From contig NZ_NFIN01000005.1 in NCBI RefSeq assembly GCF_002161765.1, forward strand, positions 110,146-174,145: DNA of 64,000 nt, written 5' to 3'. Every line of letters starts with the position of its first letter. Within the stretch, counting starts at the first letter, position 1. The position numbers and the translations under genes are program-made. Below are positions 43,068 through 51,503 of the stretch, piece after piece. Origin of the DNA: Bacteroides sp. An322. GTDB lineage: Bacteria > Bacteroidota > Bacteroidia > Bacteroidales > Bacteroidaceae. Under the pieces are notes generated by a model, which was given only the letters and a program-made list of their open reading frames with translations, had not been told where the DNA came from and made no database searches.

Positions 43068-44182
43068 GAGTATTGTTTGTAGTTCAAGGAGAAGGGAGAG
43101 GTCATCTGACCCAAGCCATATCAATGGAGAAACTGCTGCGTGGAAATGGTCACGAAGTTGTGGAAGTATTGGTTGGAAAGAGTGAATCACGCAGGCTTCC
43201 GGGGTTCTTTATCCGGAGCATTCAAGCCCCTATCAAGCATATTATAAGCCCTAACTTCTTGCCTACACGTGCCAATCGGCGTGCTAATCTGAGCCGGAGC
43301 GTCTTGTATAATGTATGGAAATCTCCCGAATACATCGAGAGCATGTGCTACATCAGGCGGCGCATCCGGGAAACGGGAGCGGACTTGGTCATCAATTTCT
43401 ATGAATTGCTGACCGGGTTGACGTATTTCTTTTTCCGTCCTTCGGTCCCTATGGTATGCATCGGACACCAATATCTGTTCTTGCATAAAGAGTTCCGGAT
43501 GCCGGACAAGAACCGGTGCAGCTCGTTCCTGATGAACATGTTTACCCGTTTCACTTCGTTGGGAGCTTCGCGCAGGCTTGCGCTTTCGTTCCGTGAGATG
43601 AAAGACGATGACGGGCATAAATTGAGCATCATCCCGCCTTTGTTGCGTCAGGAGGTGTTCGAGCAAGAACCGTTAGAAGGGGATTATATCCACGGCTATA
43701 TGGTCAATTCGGGTTTCTCGGAATACGTGTGCCGCTGGCACGGGGAACATCCCGAAGTGCCTTTGCGTTTCTTTTGGGACCATTGGGAAGAAGAGCCTGT
43801 CAAGAAGGTGGACGATACGTTATGGTTCTACCAGCTGGATGACCGTGAGTTTTTGCGTCAGATGTCGGGATGCAAGGCATACGCTAGTACCGCCGGATTC
43901 GAATCAATTTGCGAAGCCATGTATTTGGGTAAGCCGATTCTGATGGTTCCGGCGCATATCGAGCAGGAATGCAATGCGTATGATGCAATGTTGAGCGGTG
44001 CGGGAATTGTGGACGAGGGGTTCAACCTTGATAAGCTATTGGCATTCGCCAAGGATTTCCAGCCCAATCAGGCTTTCCCCCTATGGGTACGCTCTTCGCG
44101 CCACGTCATCTTGAGCGAATTGGAAAAATATACGTATAAGGCGAGTTATAAGAATTTATATCAAGGGGTTATAGGAAATTGA
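43064..44182 (+). CDS. Glycosyltransferase of the GT28/MurG-like fold
   Basis: A 372-residue protein. MRVLFVVQGEGRGHLTQAISM is the N-terminal Rossmann loop of GT-B enzymes in the MJ1255/MurG-like group. The C-terminal donor site is visible as CKAYASTAGFESICEAMYLGKPILMVPAHIEQECNA. No signal peptide or membrane helix, so a cytoplasmic or peripheral enzyme. Donor and acceptor unknown. The start at 43064 is fixed by the 4-nt overlap with the phosphoesterase gene; a longer in-frame extension to 42857 lies inside that gene and is discarded. Confidence 0.82.
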   Translation: MRVLFVVQGEGRGHLTQAISMEKLLRGNGHEVVEVLVGKSESRRLPGFFIRSIQAPIKHIISPNFLPTRANRRANLSRSVLYNVWKSPEYIESMCYIRRRIRETGADLVINFYELLTGLTYFFFRPSVPMVCIGHQYLFLHKEFRMPDKNRCSSFLMNMFTRFTSLGASRRLALSFREMKDDDGHKLSIIPPLLRQEVFEQEPLEGDYIHGYMVNSGFSEYVCRWHGEHPEVPLRFFWDHWEEEPVKKVDDTLWFYQLDDREFLRQMSGCKAYASTAGFESICEAMYLGKPILMVPAHIEQECNAYDAMLSGAGIVDEGFNLDKLLAFAKDFQPNQAFPLWVRSSRHVILSELEKYTYKASYKNLYQGVIGN

Positions 44183-44209
44183 GGCTTTTCAGTTGGTAAG
44201 GTGTTTTAA

Positions 44210-44252
44210 AAATCTGTGTACCTCTGTGCCTTTCTGTGTTATCTGTGTGCTA
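44210..44252. repeat. Single octamer arm (solo copy)
   Basis: CTGTGTACCTCTGTGCCTTT continues as CTGTGTTATCTGTGTGC, the right-arm form of the octamer family. No left arm is visible upstream, so this may be the remnant of a full element. Confidence 0.45.
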
Positions 44253-44348
44253 TAGACCCCTTGATTATATTTATTTAGCGATTCTTTTTCTGGATTTGCA
44301 ACCGAAATGTAACATCAATTGCTTTTCTTTGCAAAAAAATGTGTTGCT

Positions 44349-46418
44349 ATGGTACAGAAGAAAAAGAAAACCCCTTATTTGGACCGGGATGTCAGTTGGA
44401 TGTTCTTTAACCGGCGTATTTTGCAAGAAGCGTGCCGTCCGCATGTGCCTTTGTTGGAACGTATGTCTTTCTTGGGAATTTATTCGAATAACCTCGATGA
44501 GTTCTTCCGCGTGCGTGTGGCTTCGCAAAGCCGTATTGCCGAATATGGAGACAAGTCGGCGGCAAAAGAGAGCGAACATGCCAAGAAGCTGATTAAGCAA
44601 ATCTCCCGCTTGAATGCCCGCTATGTAAAGGAATATGGGGAAGCTATCGCCAATATCACCGAAGAGCTTCGGAAAGAAAACATTTATCTGCTTTCGAATA
44701 CTGAAATATCTCCCGAACAAAAAGAATTCATTTATTCTTTCTACCGGGCGAAACTGAGCGGGACCGTCATTCCTATTTGGTTCTCTACGGTCAGGTCGCT
44801 CGATTTCGGGAACGATGAGAATATCTACCTGGCGGTAAAGGTGGGTAAGGGTGATGCTCCGCGTGCGTTCGATTATGCCTTTTTGGAGTTGCCCGTAGGG
44901 CTTTGCGGGCGTTTTATCCGTTTGCCGAACCAAGGCGAGAAGCGTTATCTGATGTATCTGGACGATGTCATCCGGTGTTGTTTGCCTTTGGTGTTCGAGG
45001 GATTGGGGTATTCTCATTTCGAAGCCTATACCTACAAGTTTACCCGCGATGCGGAAATGGAAATTGATAACGATGCCAATAGCGGCACGTTGCAGAAGAT
45101 ATTGAAAGGCGTAAAAAGCCGGAAGCATGGCGAGCCGTTGCGTGTGCTCTACGATGCAAGCATGCCGAAAGACTTGTTGAAACGGGTCTTGAACAAGCTG
45201 GACGTAGACAAGAACGATACGGTAATGGCTGGAGGGCGTTATCAAAACCACAAAGATTTTATGGGTTTCCCCGATTGCGACCGTACGGATTTGAAATATC
45301 CCGCTTGGCGCCCTATCTTGCGCAAGAGCCTGGACGGACCGGAGAGCCTGCTTCAGAAAATTCAGCAAAAAGACCGTTTCATCCATGTGCCCTACCATAG
45401 TTTTGATTCGTTTATCCGCGTGTTGCAAGAAGCGGCGGTGAGCAAGCACGTCACCGGAATCAAGATTACCCTCTACCGCTTGGCGAAGGAATCGAAGGTG
45501 GTGAAGGCGTTGATAGCCGCAGCCCGCAACGGGAAGAAGGTGACGGTAGTTATCGAATTGTTGGCACGTTTCGATGAGGCTTCCAATGTCAACTGGTCGA
45601 AGAAGATGCAGGATGCGGGAGTACGTGTCATCTTCGGTGTGGAAGGCTTGAAAGTGCACTCCAAGATTACGCATATCGAGATGAAGAGCGGACCGGACAT
45701 CGCTTGCATCAGTACCGGAAACTTCCACGAAGGCAATGCGCGCATGTACACCGATTGCATGCTCATGACCGCCTCGCCCCGCTTGGTGAAGGACGTGAAT
45801 GCCGTGTTCGACTTTATCGAGCGTCCTTATTCTCCTGTTAAGTTCAAGGAGTTATTAGTATCGCCCAATGAGATGAAAAACAAGTTCTGTGCCTTGATTC
45901 GGGATGAAATCAAGAACAAGAAGGCGGGCAAGCCGGCATATATCAAAATCAAGATTAATCACATCACCGACCCCGTCATGGTAGAGAAGCTCTACGAGGC
46001 TTCGCAGGCGGGCGTGGATATCGATTTGGTGGTGCGAGGCAATTGCTCTTTGGTCACCGATGTGCCCGATGTGAGCGAAAATATACGAATTAACGCAATT
46101 ATTGACCGATATTTGGAACATTCCCGTATCTTTGTATTCGCGGCGGGCGGAGCGGAAAAAGTATTCATCGGCTCGGCAGACTGGATGCCCCGGAATCTCG
46201 ACCATCGGGTAGAGGTCATCACGCCGGTCTACGACCCCGACATCAAGGAAGAAATGAAGCGCGTGGTAGAGTACGGGCTGAAAGACACCTTGCAGGGACG
46301 CATCGTAGACGGTACGGGAGATAATGATTTCCATGCCTTGGCTGATGATGAAACACCTTTCCGTTCGCAAGAAGCATTGTATGACTACTATGTATCTAAA
46401 AACGAGGAAGAAGAATGA
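44349..46418 (+). CDS. ppk1: Polyphosphate kinase 1
   Basis: A 689-residue PPK1. Domains in order: N-terminal helical (RDVSWMFFNRRILQEA; FLGIYSNNLDEFFRVRVAS), head (~110-300), and two phospholipase-D-like catalytic domains (HVPYHSFDSFIRVLQEAAV with ITLYRLAKESKVVKALI; the autophosphorylated His in GLKVHSKITHI; second His in DRYLEHSRIFVFAAGG). It polymerises the gamma-phosphate of ATP into polyphosphate. Start ATG 44349; an upstream TTG at 44319 is possible but less likely. Overlaps ppx by 4 nt. Confidence 0.96.
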   Translation: MVQKKKKTPYLDRDVSWMFFNRRILQEACRPHVPLLERMSFLGIYSNNLDEFFRVRVASQSRIAEYGDKSAAKESEHAKKLIKQISRLNARYVKEYGEAIANITEELRKENIYLLSNTEISPEQKEFIYSFYRAKLSGTVIPIWFSTVRSLDFGNDENIYLAVKVGKGDAPRAFDYAFLELPVGLCGRFIRLPNQGEKRYLMYLDDVIRCCLPLVFEGLGYSHFEAYTYKFTRDAEMEIDNDANSGTLQKILKGVKSRKHGEPLRVLYDASMPKDLLKRVLNKLDVDKNDTVMAGGRYQNHKDFMGFPDCDRTDLKYPAWRPILRKSLDGPESLLQKIQQKDRFIHVPYHSFDSFIRVLQEAAVSKHVTGIKITLYRLAKESKVVKALIAAARNGKKVTVVIELLARFDEASNVNWSKKMQDAGVRVIFGVEGLKVHSKITHIEMKSGPDIACISTGNFHEGNARMYTDCMLMTASPRLVKDVNAVFDFIERPYSPVKFKELLVSPNEMKNKFCALIRDEIKNKKAGKPAYIKIKINHITDPVMVEKLYEASQAGVDIDLVVRGNCSLVTDVPDVSENIRINAIIDRYLEHSRIFVFAAGGAEKVFIGSADWMPRNLDHRVEVITPVYDPDIKEEMKRVVEYGLKDTLQGRIVDGTGDNDFHALADDETPFRSQEALYDYYVSKNEEEE

Positions 46419-47353
46419 CAGAGATGAATTATGCGGCTATCGACATCGGTTCGAATGCCGCCCGTTTGTTGGTGAAACGGATTGAAGAAAGCGAGACGGG
46501 AACGAAGTTCACGAAAGAATTGCTCTTGCGTGTGCCTCTCCGGTTGGGATTCGACGTGTTCGGCAAAGGCAAGATTTCCGAGAAAAGAGGGAAGAATATG
46601 ATGCGCCTCATGAAATCGTATGCCTACCTGATGAAGATTTACGATGTGCAGAAGTACCGGGCGTGTGCTACTTCGGCGATGCGCGATGCTAAGAACGGCA
46701 TGGAACTCATCAAGGAAATCGAGAAGAAGACGGGCATCCACATCGAGATTATCGGCGGGCAGGAAGAAGCGCAAATCGTGTACAACAACCACATCGAGTA
46801 TATGAAAGACCGCACCGGAAACTATCTGTATGTAGACGTGGGCGGAGGCTCTACCGAAATCAACCTCCTTTCGCAAGGCGAGTTGAAGTGCAGCCGTTCG
46901 TACAACATCGGTACCGTGCGTTTGCTCAACAAGGCGGTGAAGGAAAGCGAATGGACGCGCCTGAAGGAGGACATGGCGGAACTTGCCCGTCAATACCCCG
47001 ACACGAACATTATCGGTTCGGGCGGAAACATCAACAAGCTCTACCGCTTGGCGGAGAAGAAGGACAAGAAATTGCAACGCATGGAGGTAGAGACGCTTCA
47101 GGGTTTATACGATGAGTTAAGCGTCCTCTCGGTAGAAGAGCGTATGGACAAGTTCAGCCTGAAGCCCGACCGTGCGGATGTCATCGTGCCCGCGGGCAAC
47201 ATTTTCCTGACTATAGCTGGTATCTTAGGCTCAAAATACATCTACGTCCCCACCATCGGTCTTGCCGACGGCATCATCGACGGGCTTTATGCCGGAAGCA
47301 AAGAAGAGCGCGAGCGCGGAAAGTCGCTCAAGTCGATTGAGGCGGAAAAGTGA
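46415..47353 (+). CDS. Exopolyphosphatase/GppA family phosphatase
   Basis: A 312-residue ASKHA-fold phosphatase: AAIDIGSNAARLLV (phosphate 1 motif), CATSAMRDAKNG, GGQEEAQIVY, VDVGGGSTEINLL and IIGSGGNINKL. It degrades polyphosphate from chain ends or hydrolyses pppGpp. At 312 residues it is the short form without the C-terminal HD-like domain of E. coli Ppx. Its ATG overlaps the ppk1 stop (ATGA), so synthesis and breakdown of polyphosphate are encoded on one transcript, favouring the exopolyphosphatase role. Confidence 0.93.
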   Translation: MTEMNYAAIDIGSNAARLLVKRIEESETGTKFTKELLLRVPLRLGFDVFGKGKISEKRGKNMMRLMKSYAYLMKIYDVQKYRACATSAMRDAKNGMELIKEIEKKTGIHIEIIGGQEEAQIVYNNHIEYMKDRTGNYLYVDVGGGSTEINLLSQGELKCSRSYNIGTVRLLNKAVKESEWTRLKEDMAELARQYPDTNIIGSGGNINKLYRLAEKKDKKLQRMEVETLQGLYDELSVLSVEERMDKFSLKPDRADVIVPAGNIFLTIAGILGSKYIYVPTIGLADGIIDGLYAGSKEERERGKSLKSIEAEK

Positions 47354-47377
47354 GAATGTCGTGTGCTTTATTATAAT

Positions 47378-47468
47378 TGAACACAGAGGCACAAAGTCAC
47401 AGAGGAATATTTTTAATTGTTTATTCTCAATTACATAAAAACTCTGTGCCTCTGTGTCTCTGTGTTCA
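47378..47468. repeat. Octamer-arm inverted repeat (copy J)
   Basis: Arms 47378-47405 and 47442-47468 with ACACAGAG/GCACAAAG/TCACAGAG units. It lies between convergent ppx and the M56 gene, filling most of the gap. Confidence 0.8.
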
Positions 47469-47475
47469 AAAGTGA

Positions 47476-49038
47476 TTACTTCTTCTTGGTCGTAATCAGC
47501 ATTACGCCAAATTTGCCTTTCTCGCCGTAAGGAGCGGTTTTCGACGGGTCTTTCAATACTTCTACTTTCTCAATCGTATTGGGATCCAGTTTAAACAAAT
47601 CTTTTGTAGGGAATTCTTTTCCGTCAACGAGAATCAATACACCTTGTGGTTCAAAAGAAATTGTCGTGCTATCGCTTGCTGAACCTTCCTTAGTCAGCTT
47701 GAACACTACCGGAACCGTATAGAGGGTCGGTACGGCTTTTCCGTTTTGCATACCTGGTTGCCATTTAGGCATGCCTGAAAGCACCCGCACGGCTTCGGCA
47801 TCGATGCTGGGGCTTACGCCGCGCACGATGTTTACGTCCGTGATGCTCCCGTCTTCCTTCACCGTAAAACGGGCGATGACCCTTCCTTCTGTCTTCTCTT
47901 GCTTAGCTTCTTCGGGATAGCGCAGGTTGGTGCTGATATACTCCATCAACGCTTTCATGCCGCCCGGAAATTGGGGCATTTGTTCTACCATTGTGTAGGG
48001 TTCTTCCTTGTTATCGGGATTCTCCTTATCCCCGACAATGACAATCTTTGTTGGTTTTCCTTGCAAAGTATCGGCTTTTTCGATACTTTCACTCGTTACG
48101 GCATCGGATATTGCCGGAAATTCCGTAACTTTGACACGTGAAATCTCATTCAATGGTTCAGAGATTTCGGGACGGGCAAAAGCGGCTACAGCTACTGCAG
48201 CCAGCGGAAGTACGTAGAGGTACTTGGCGCGTGCCCACGGATTCGATTTTTTTCTCATCATCATAGTGATACGTTTTTTAAGTGAACTGTGATTCAGGCT
48301 GTTGGCAAGAGAGTAGAGCCTTGCGCCAACGGCCTTCTTTATTAATAATAATTGATATTCCTTCGCGTTTACACCCCGGCGGAGCACCTCGCTATCGGCT
48401 TCGTATTCGTGTACGGCTTGAAGTTCCTGCTTTACGAGCCATGCCGCCGGATTAAACCATTGCACGATGATGCACGCCTGCGCTATCAGGATGTCCCACG
48501 AATGGCGGAGGCGGATGTGCGCTTGCTCGTGCGTCAGTATTGGTGTGTAGTCTTCTTGCAGGTCTTTCTCCGACACCACGATATACTTCATCCAGCTAAA
48601 CGGAGCGGTTTTCTCCGTACAATGCACCAAGACGCTCCCGTCCGCCAATTTCTCTTTCCGGCTCCGCCCGATGAGGATAAGCATCCGCCCGATGCCGGTA
48701 AGGTTTTTGAGGCAGAAGAAGACGATGCCTATCAGGTAGATGCCTACCGCCGCTTCTTGCCATCCGACCCGCGAAACCGTTTCCGTAGTTCCCGCTTCCG
48801 CATGGAGTTCAGCTAACATCAGCAGGCTTTCCAAGTCGGACACCGTGCGGTTCAATGCCGTAGGTTCGCTCACGGCAATCTTTATCGCGGGCAAAAAGAA
48901 CGACAAGACCACGGTGCCCAATAATGCCATCCGGTTGAACCGATGGAACGTTTCCTTGCTCAGCAACACCTTATAAAATAGGTAGAACAAAGCCAGGCAA
49001 ACCGATGCTTTCAGTATGTAAATGAAAAATAGTCCCAT
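47476..49038 (-). CDS. M56 (BlaR1-type) metallopeptidase fused to TonB C-terminal and plug-like domains
   Basis: A 520-residue membrane protein. N-terminal helices (~5-20, 38-55, ~95-115), then the zinc protease loop with THEQAHIRLRHSWD (HExxH) and EYEADSEVLRRG, one further helix near residues 273-290 (YLYVLPLAAVAVAAFA). After this, residues ~335-440 form a TonB C-terminal domain (FPGGMKALMEYISTNLRYP, GRVIARFTVKEDGSI). The last ~60 residues (VEVLKDPSKTAPYGEKGKFG) imitate the DAxxxYGxxGxxGVxxITTK motif of SusC-type plugs. A penicillin-binding sensor domain is absent, so it is not a beta-lactam sensor of the BlaR1 kind. One nt after blaI-like gene. Confidence 0.92.
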   Translation of the reverse strand: MGLFFIYILKASVCLALFYLFYKVLLSKETFHRFNRMALLGTVVLSFFLPAIKIAVSEPTALNRTVSDLESLLMLAELHAEAGTTETVSRVGWQEAAVGIYLIGIVFFCLKNLTGIGRMLILIGRSRKEKLADGSVLVHCTEKTAPFSWMKYIVVSEKDLQEDYTPILTHEQAHIRLRHSWDILIAQACIIVQWFNPAAWLVKQELQAVHEYEADSEVLRRGVNAKEYQLLLIKKAVGARLYSLANSLNHSSLKKRITMMMRKKSNPWARAKYLYVLPLAAVAVAAFARPEISEPLNEISRVKVTEFPAISDAVTSESIEKADTLQGKPTKIVIVGDKENPDNKEEPYTMVEQMPQFPGGMKALMEYISTNLRYPEEAKQEKTEGRVIARFTVKEDGSITDVNIVRGVSPSIDAEAVRVLSGMPKWQPGMQNGKAVPTLYTVPVVFKLTKEGSASDSTTISFEPQGVLILVDGKEFPTKDLFKLDPNTIEKVEVLKDPSKTAPYGEKGKFGVMLITTKKK

Positions 49039-49039
49039 A

Positions 49040-49399
49040 TCAATTCCCTTCCTCCACTTTCCGGATCAGTTCCTTCAGTTCTTCTATCGAAATCTCCTCT
49101 TCCTTTACCAGCGACGATACCACCCCCATGTAGGAATTGTTGAAGTACTTGCTGATGACTCCTTTCAGCGTCTTGCGCTTAAAATCTTCTTTCGTCACTA
49201 CAGGATAATACTGGTATGAATTCCCGTAGGCGGTATGCCCCAAGAACCCTTTCTCCTCCAGTCCCCGCACCACGGTAGACAAGGTGTTGAAGTGCGGGCG
49301 CGGCTCTTCGTAAAACTCCAAGAGTTGTTTTACGAACAACGGGCCTTTTTCCCAGAAAAGTTCCATTACTTCTTCTTCTTTTGCGGTCAACGTCTTCAT
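49040..49399 (-). CDS. BlaI/MecI-family transcriptional repressor
   Basis: A 119-residue winged-helix protein: TAKEEEVMELFWEKGPLFVKQLLEFY, then HFNTLSTVVRGLEEKGFLGHTAYGNSYQYYPVV, then the dimerisation helices (KGVISKYFNNSYMGVVSSLVKEEEISIEELKELI). Members bind palindromic operators as dimers and are cleaved or released when a partner M56 protease is activated. Start ATG 49399; an in-frame TTG at 49423 lies inside the -7 region. Directly followed by the M56 gene, the classical regulator/protease pair; palindromic operators overlap its promoter. Confidence 0.93.
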   Translation of the reverse strand: MKTLTAKEEEVMELFWEKGPLFVKQLLEFYEEPRPHFNTLSTVVRGLEEKGFLGHTAYGNSYQYYPVVTKEDFKRKTLKGVISKYFNNSYMGVVSSLVKEEEISIEELKELIRKVEEGN

Positions 49400-49421
49400 G
49401 TCATTTCCAATCTTTTCCCGC

Positions 49422-49474
49422 AAAGTAACTAAAAGTTTTAGTTATTCAACTAATCTTTATAGTTAATATAACTA
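49422..49474 (-). promoter_or_regulatory. BlaI-type operators and promoter
   Basis: Minus-strand -7-like box TTACTTTG at 49422-49429. A 19-bp palindrome TAACTAAAAGTTTTAGTTA (49426-49444) overlaps it, and a second perfect palindrome TAGTTAATATAACTA lies at 49460-49474. Both carry TAGTT/AACTA half-sites. The arrangement suggests autorepression by the BlaI-like protein. Confidence 0.7.
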
Positions 49475-49519
49475 AAACAGTTCGTATTTTACATTCAGAA
49501 AGGAGTTTGGACATCATTG

Positions 49520-49640
49520 ATTCGATTGATGACTTTTTGTCAGTCGGGTGCTGACATAAATGCATACGGGTGCGTTGGCTGATTCATATAGCTTCGTAGC
49601 CCGATGCAGCAGGCTTCGTTGGCTGATGCAGCCGTATGTG
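49520..49640. repeat. Hairpin-rich repeat, second copy of the GGCTGATG/GAAGCC family
   Basis: It contains GTCAGTCGGGTGCTGAC (5-bp stem), GCATACGG (49562-49569) pairing with CCGTATGT (49632-49639), and the stretch TTCGTTGGCTGATGCA also found near 38375-38390. It fills the gap between the BlaI operators and the sigma gene; no gene is seen there. Confidence 0.5.
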
Positions 49641-49724
49641 TTCGGAATTCCGCTTGATAGTCGTATTTTGGTATGGCGGGTTATTATAATTATGTGTATA
49701 TTTGCAGGCAAATGTAATACTGCC

Positions 49725-50330
49725 ATGTTTAAGTTAACCGATAGCTATATAGCAGATGATGAATTGTTCGCTCGTGTTCAGAAAGGCGATGAAAAAGCCT
49801 TTACGATAGTCTACGGGCGATATAATAAGTTGATTTATGTATTGGCATACCGTTACTTGCTGGATAAGGCTCGGGCGGAAGACGTGGTGCAGTATGTCTT
49901 TGTCAAGTTGTGGGAATACCGGAGGGAATTGCGTATTGGGGTCAGCTTGAAGAACTTCCTGTTTACTATGGCGAAGAATCATGTGCTGAATCTGATACGG
50001 AATGAGAATGCTGCGCTGGAGAAGGCATACGAGATTGCCCAGCAGGTTCCAGCGTATGAGGATGACTTGGTGGAAAAGTTGGAAAAGCGCGAGCAGATGT
50101 CTTTGTTTTACAGGGAATTAAGCAAGCTTCCGCCTCAAAAGAAGGAGATTTGCCTGATGAAGTTGCGTGGGGATATGTCGAATCAGGAGATTGCCGACCG
50201 TTTGCATGTGTCGGTGAATACGGTGAAATCCCATTATCAGGAAGCCTTGAAGATGTTGCGCAGGGAATTGCTTAAATTATTAATGATTGTTATTGTGGTA
50301 GTACTTTGGGGATGCCAAAGTGTCAATTGA
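49725..50330 (+). CDS. ECF sigma-70 factor of the Bacteroidetes SusC/FecR type
   Basis: A 201-residue sigma factor. Region 2 (ARVQKGDEKAFTIVYGRYNKL ... ARAEDVVQYVFVKLWEYR) and region 4 (LPPQKKEICLMKLRGDMSNQEIADRLHVSVNTVKSHYQ) are clear. The last ~18 residues are strongly hydrophobic (LLMIVIVVVLWGCQSVN), which suggests membrane tethering near the anti-sigma factor. Start ATG 49725; a longer frame runs upstream into the repeat and is rejected. A TATATTTG box stands at 49697-49704. FecR-like anti-sigma gene follows by 23 nt. It would drive the adjacent susC when the receptor signals. Confidence 0.92.
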   Translation: MFKLTDSYIADDELFARVQKGDEKAFTIVYGRYNKLIYVLAYRYLLDKARAEDVVQYVFVKLWEYRRELRIGVSLKNFLFTMAKNHVLNLIRNENAALEKAYEIAQQVPAYEDDLVEKLEKREQMSLFYRELSKLPPQKKEICLMKLRGDMSNQEIADRLHVSVNTVKSHYQEALKMLRRELLKLLMIVIVVVLWGCQSVN

Positions 50331-50353
50331 ATGAAAAGATTGGATTAAGGAAT

Positions 50354-51352
50354 ATGGATAGACCTACTGATAAACAAATAGCGGATGTCTTGGCGGGACT
50401 GGCTTCGGCAGAAGAAGCGAAGAGGGTGGCGCAATGGTTTGCCACGGATGCGGGTTCGGCATACTTGTCTGAAGCGTTCGACCTGGATATGAAGTCGATA
50501 CGTCCGGGGAATGAGGATTTGTATGTCCCTCATGCAATACCATCCGAAGAGGTTTGGAGGCGGATTAAGAAACAGATACGCAGGTATCGTGTGCATCGCA
50601 TGCTGTTCCGTGTGGCGGCGGTAGTGCTTCCGTTCGTTTTGTTATTGGGCTTGTATTATCAAGTGGATTCCCGGGTGGAATTGTTTGGCGATACAGGTTA
50701 CGAAGAGGTTTATGTTCCCAAGGGCGAACGTTTGCAGATGATGTTTCAAGACGGGACTAAGGTCTATCTCAATTCGGATACCCGTCTGCGTTATCCTAAG
50801 AAATTCGGATTGGACTCGCGCGAGGTAGAGCTTTCGGGCGAGGCTTATTTTGTGGTTTCGAAAAACGAAAAGCGTCCGTTTAGGGTGCACTTGGGTGGCC
50901 CTTCTATCCATGTGATAGGCACATCTTTTAATATACAGGATTATCCGGAAGACGATAAAATCACGGTTTCTTTGGATGAAGGTAAGATTTGCATGCATCT
51001 TGCATCGGAAAAGGAAGTTCCGGTATTGCCTGGGCAACAGGCGGTTTATGACAAAAAGCATGATGTTTACCAGATTTTGGAGGGGAAGAACATGCGCTAT
51101 TTGTCCATGTGGAAACAAGATATAATCGTATTTGACGATGCGCCGTTGTCGGAGGTTATGACTAAACTTCACCGTTGGTATGATGTGGATTTTGAAGTGA
51201 TAGGGAAGATGCCCCAGGACTTGTTGATTACGTTGACTTCCGAGCAGACGATATTGGAGAATGTGCTTTGTTATTTGGAAAAGATTACGCCGCTGGTTTT
51301 TGAATACAATGCTAAGGAAAGGCTGGTGAAGGTAAAGGCTGTAGGCATATAA
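50354..51352 (+). CDS. FecR-family anti-sigma factor
   Basis: A 332-residue single-pass inner-membrane protein. N-terminal cytoplasmic segment (~1-80) that binds sigma, one helix near 81-100 (LFRVAAVVLPFVLLLGLYYQV), then the periplasmic FecR domain (YEEVYVPKGERLQMMFQDGTKVYLNSDTRLRYP, FGLDSREVELSGEAYFVVSKN) and a C-terminal DUF4974-like STN-contact domain (DAPLSEVMTKLHRWYDVDFEV). It relays substrate occupancy from the STN-bearing SusC to the sigma factor. Start at 50354. A strong terminator lies between this gene and susC. Confidence 0.93.
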   Translation: MDRPTDKQIADVLAGLASAEEAKRVAQWFATDAGSAYLSEAFDLDMKSIRPGNEDLYVPHAIPSEEVWRRIKKQIRRYRVHRMLFRVAAVVLPFVLLLGLYYQVDSRVELFGDTGYEEVYVPKGERLQMMFQDGTKVYLNSDTRLRYPKKFGLDSREVELSGEAYFVVSKNEKRPFRVHLGGPSIHVIGTSFNIQDYPEDDKITVSLDEGKICMHLASEKEVPVLPGQQAVYDKKHDVYQILEGKNMRYLSMWKQDIIVFDDAPLSEVMTKLHRWYDVDFEVIGKMPQDLLITLTSEQTILENVLCYLEKITPLVFEYNAKERLVKVKAVGI

Positions 51353-51393
51353 GGGGCTGGTTATGCCTGTGTTTGAGTGGCATTGAAAGAAAA

Positions 51394-51439
51394 AATGAGG
51401 GAAAATGTGAAAAAATGACATTTTCCCTCATTCTTTTTT
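51394..51439 (+). terminator. Intrinsic terminator between the anti-sigma gene and susC
   Basis: AATGAGGGAAAATGT (51394-51408) pairs perfectly with ACATTTTCCCTCATT (51418-51432) over a 9-nt loop, followed by CTTTTTTC. It separates the sigma/anti-sigma unit from the transporter unit, so the latter must have its own sigma-dependent promoter in 51440-51503. Confidence 0.85.
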
Positions 51440-51503
51440 CTTGTTCATGTGTCTATAGGATGAAAAACAAATTTTAATGTAAAACCAATTAAAAATCTAA
51501 TTC

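Noticed and set aside
44271..45728. Long open frame (485 codons) on the minus strand opposite ppk1
   Set aside because: Composition without any domain, fully antisense to a conserved kinase gene; arises from codon structure of ppk1.
49560..49724. N-terminal extension of the sigma factor frame
   Set aside because: Translates palindromic repeat sequence; promoter box at 49697 lies inside it.
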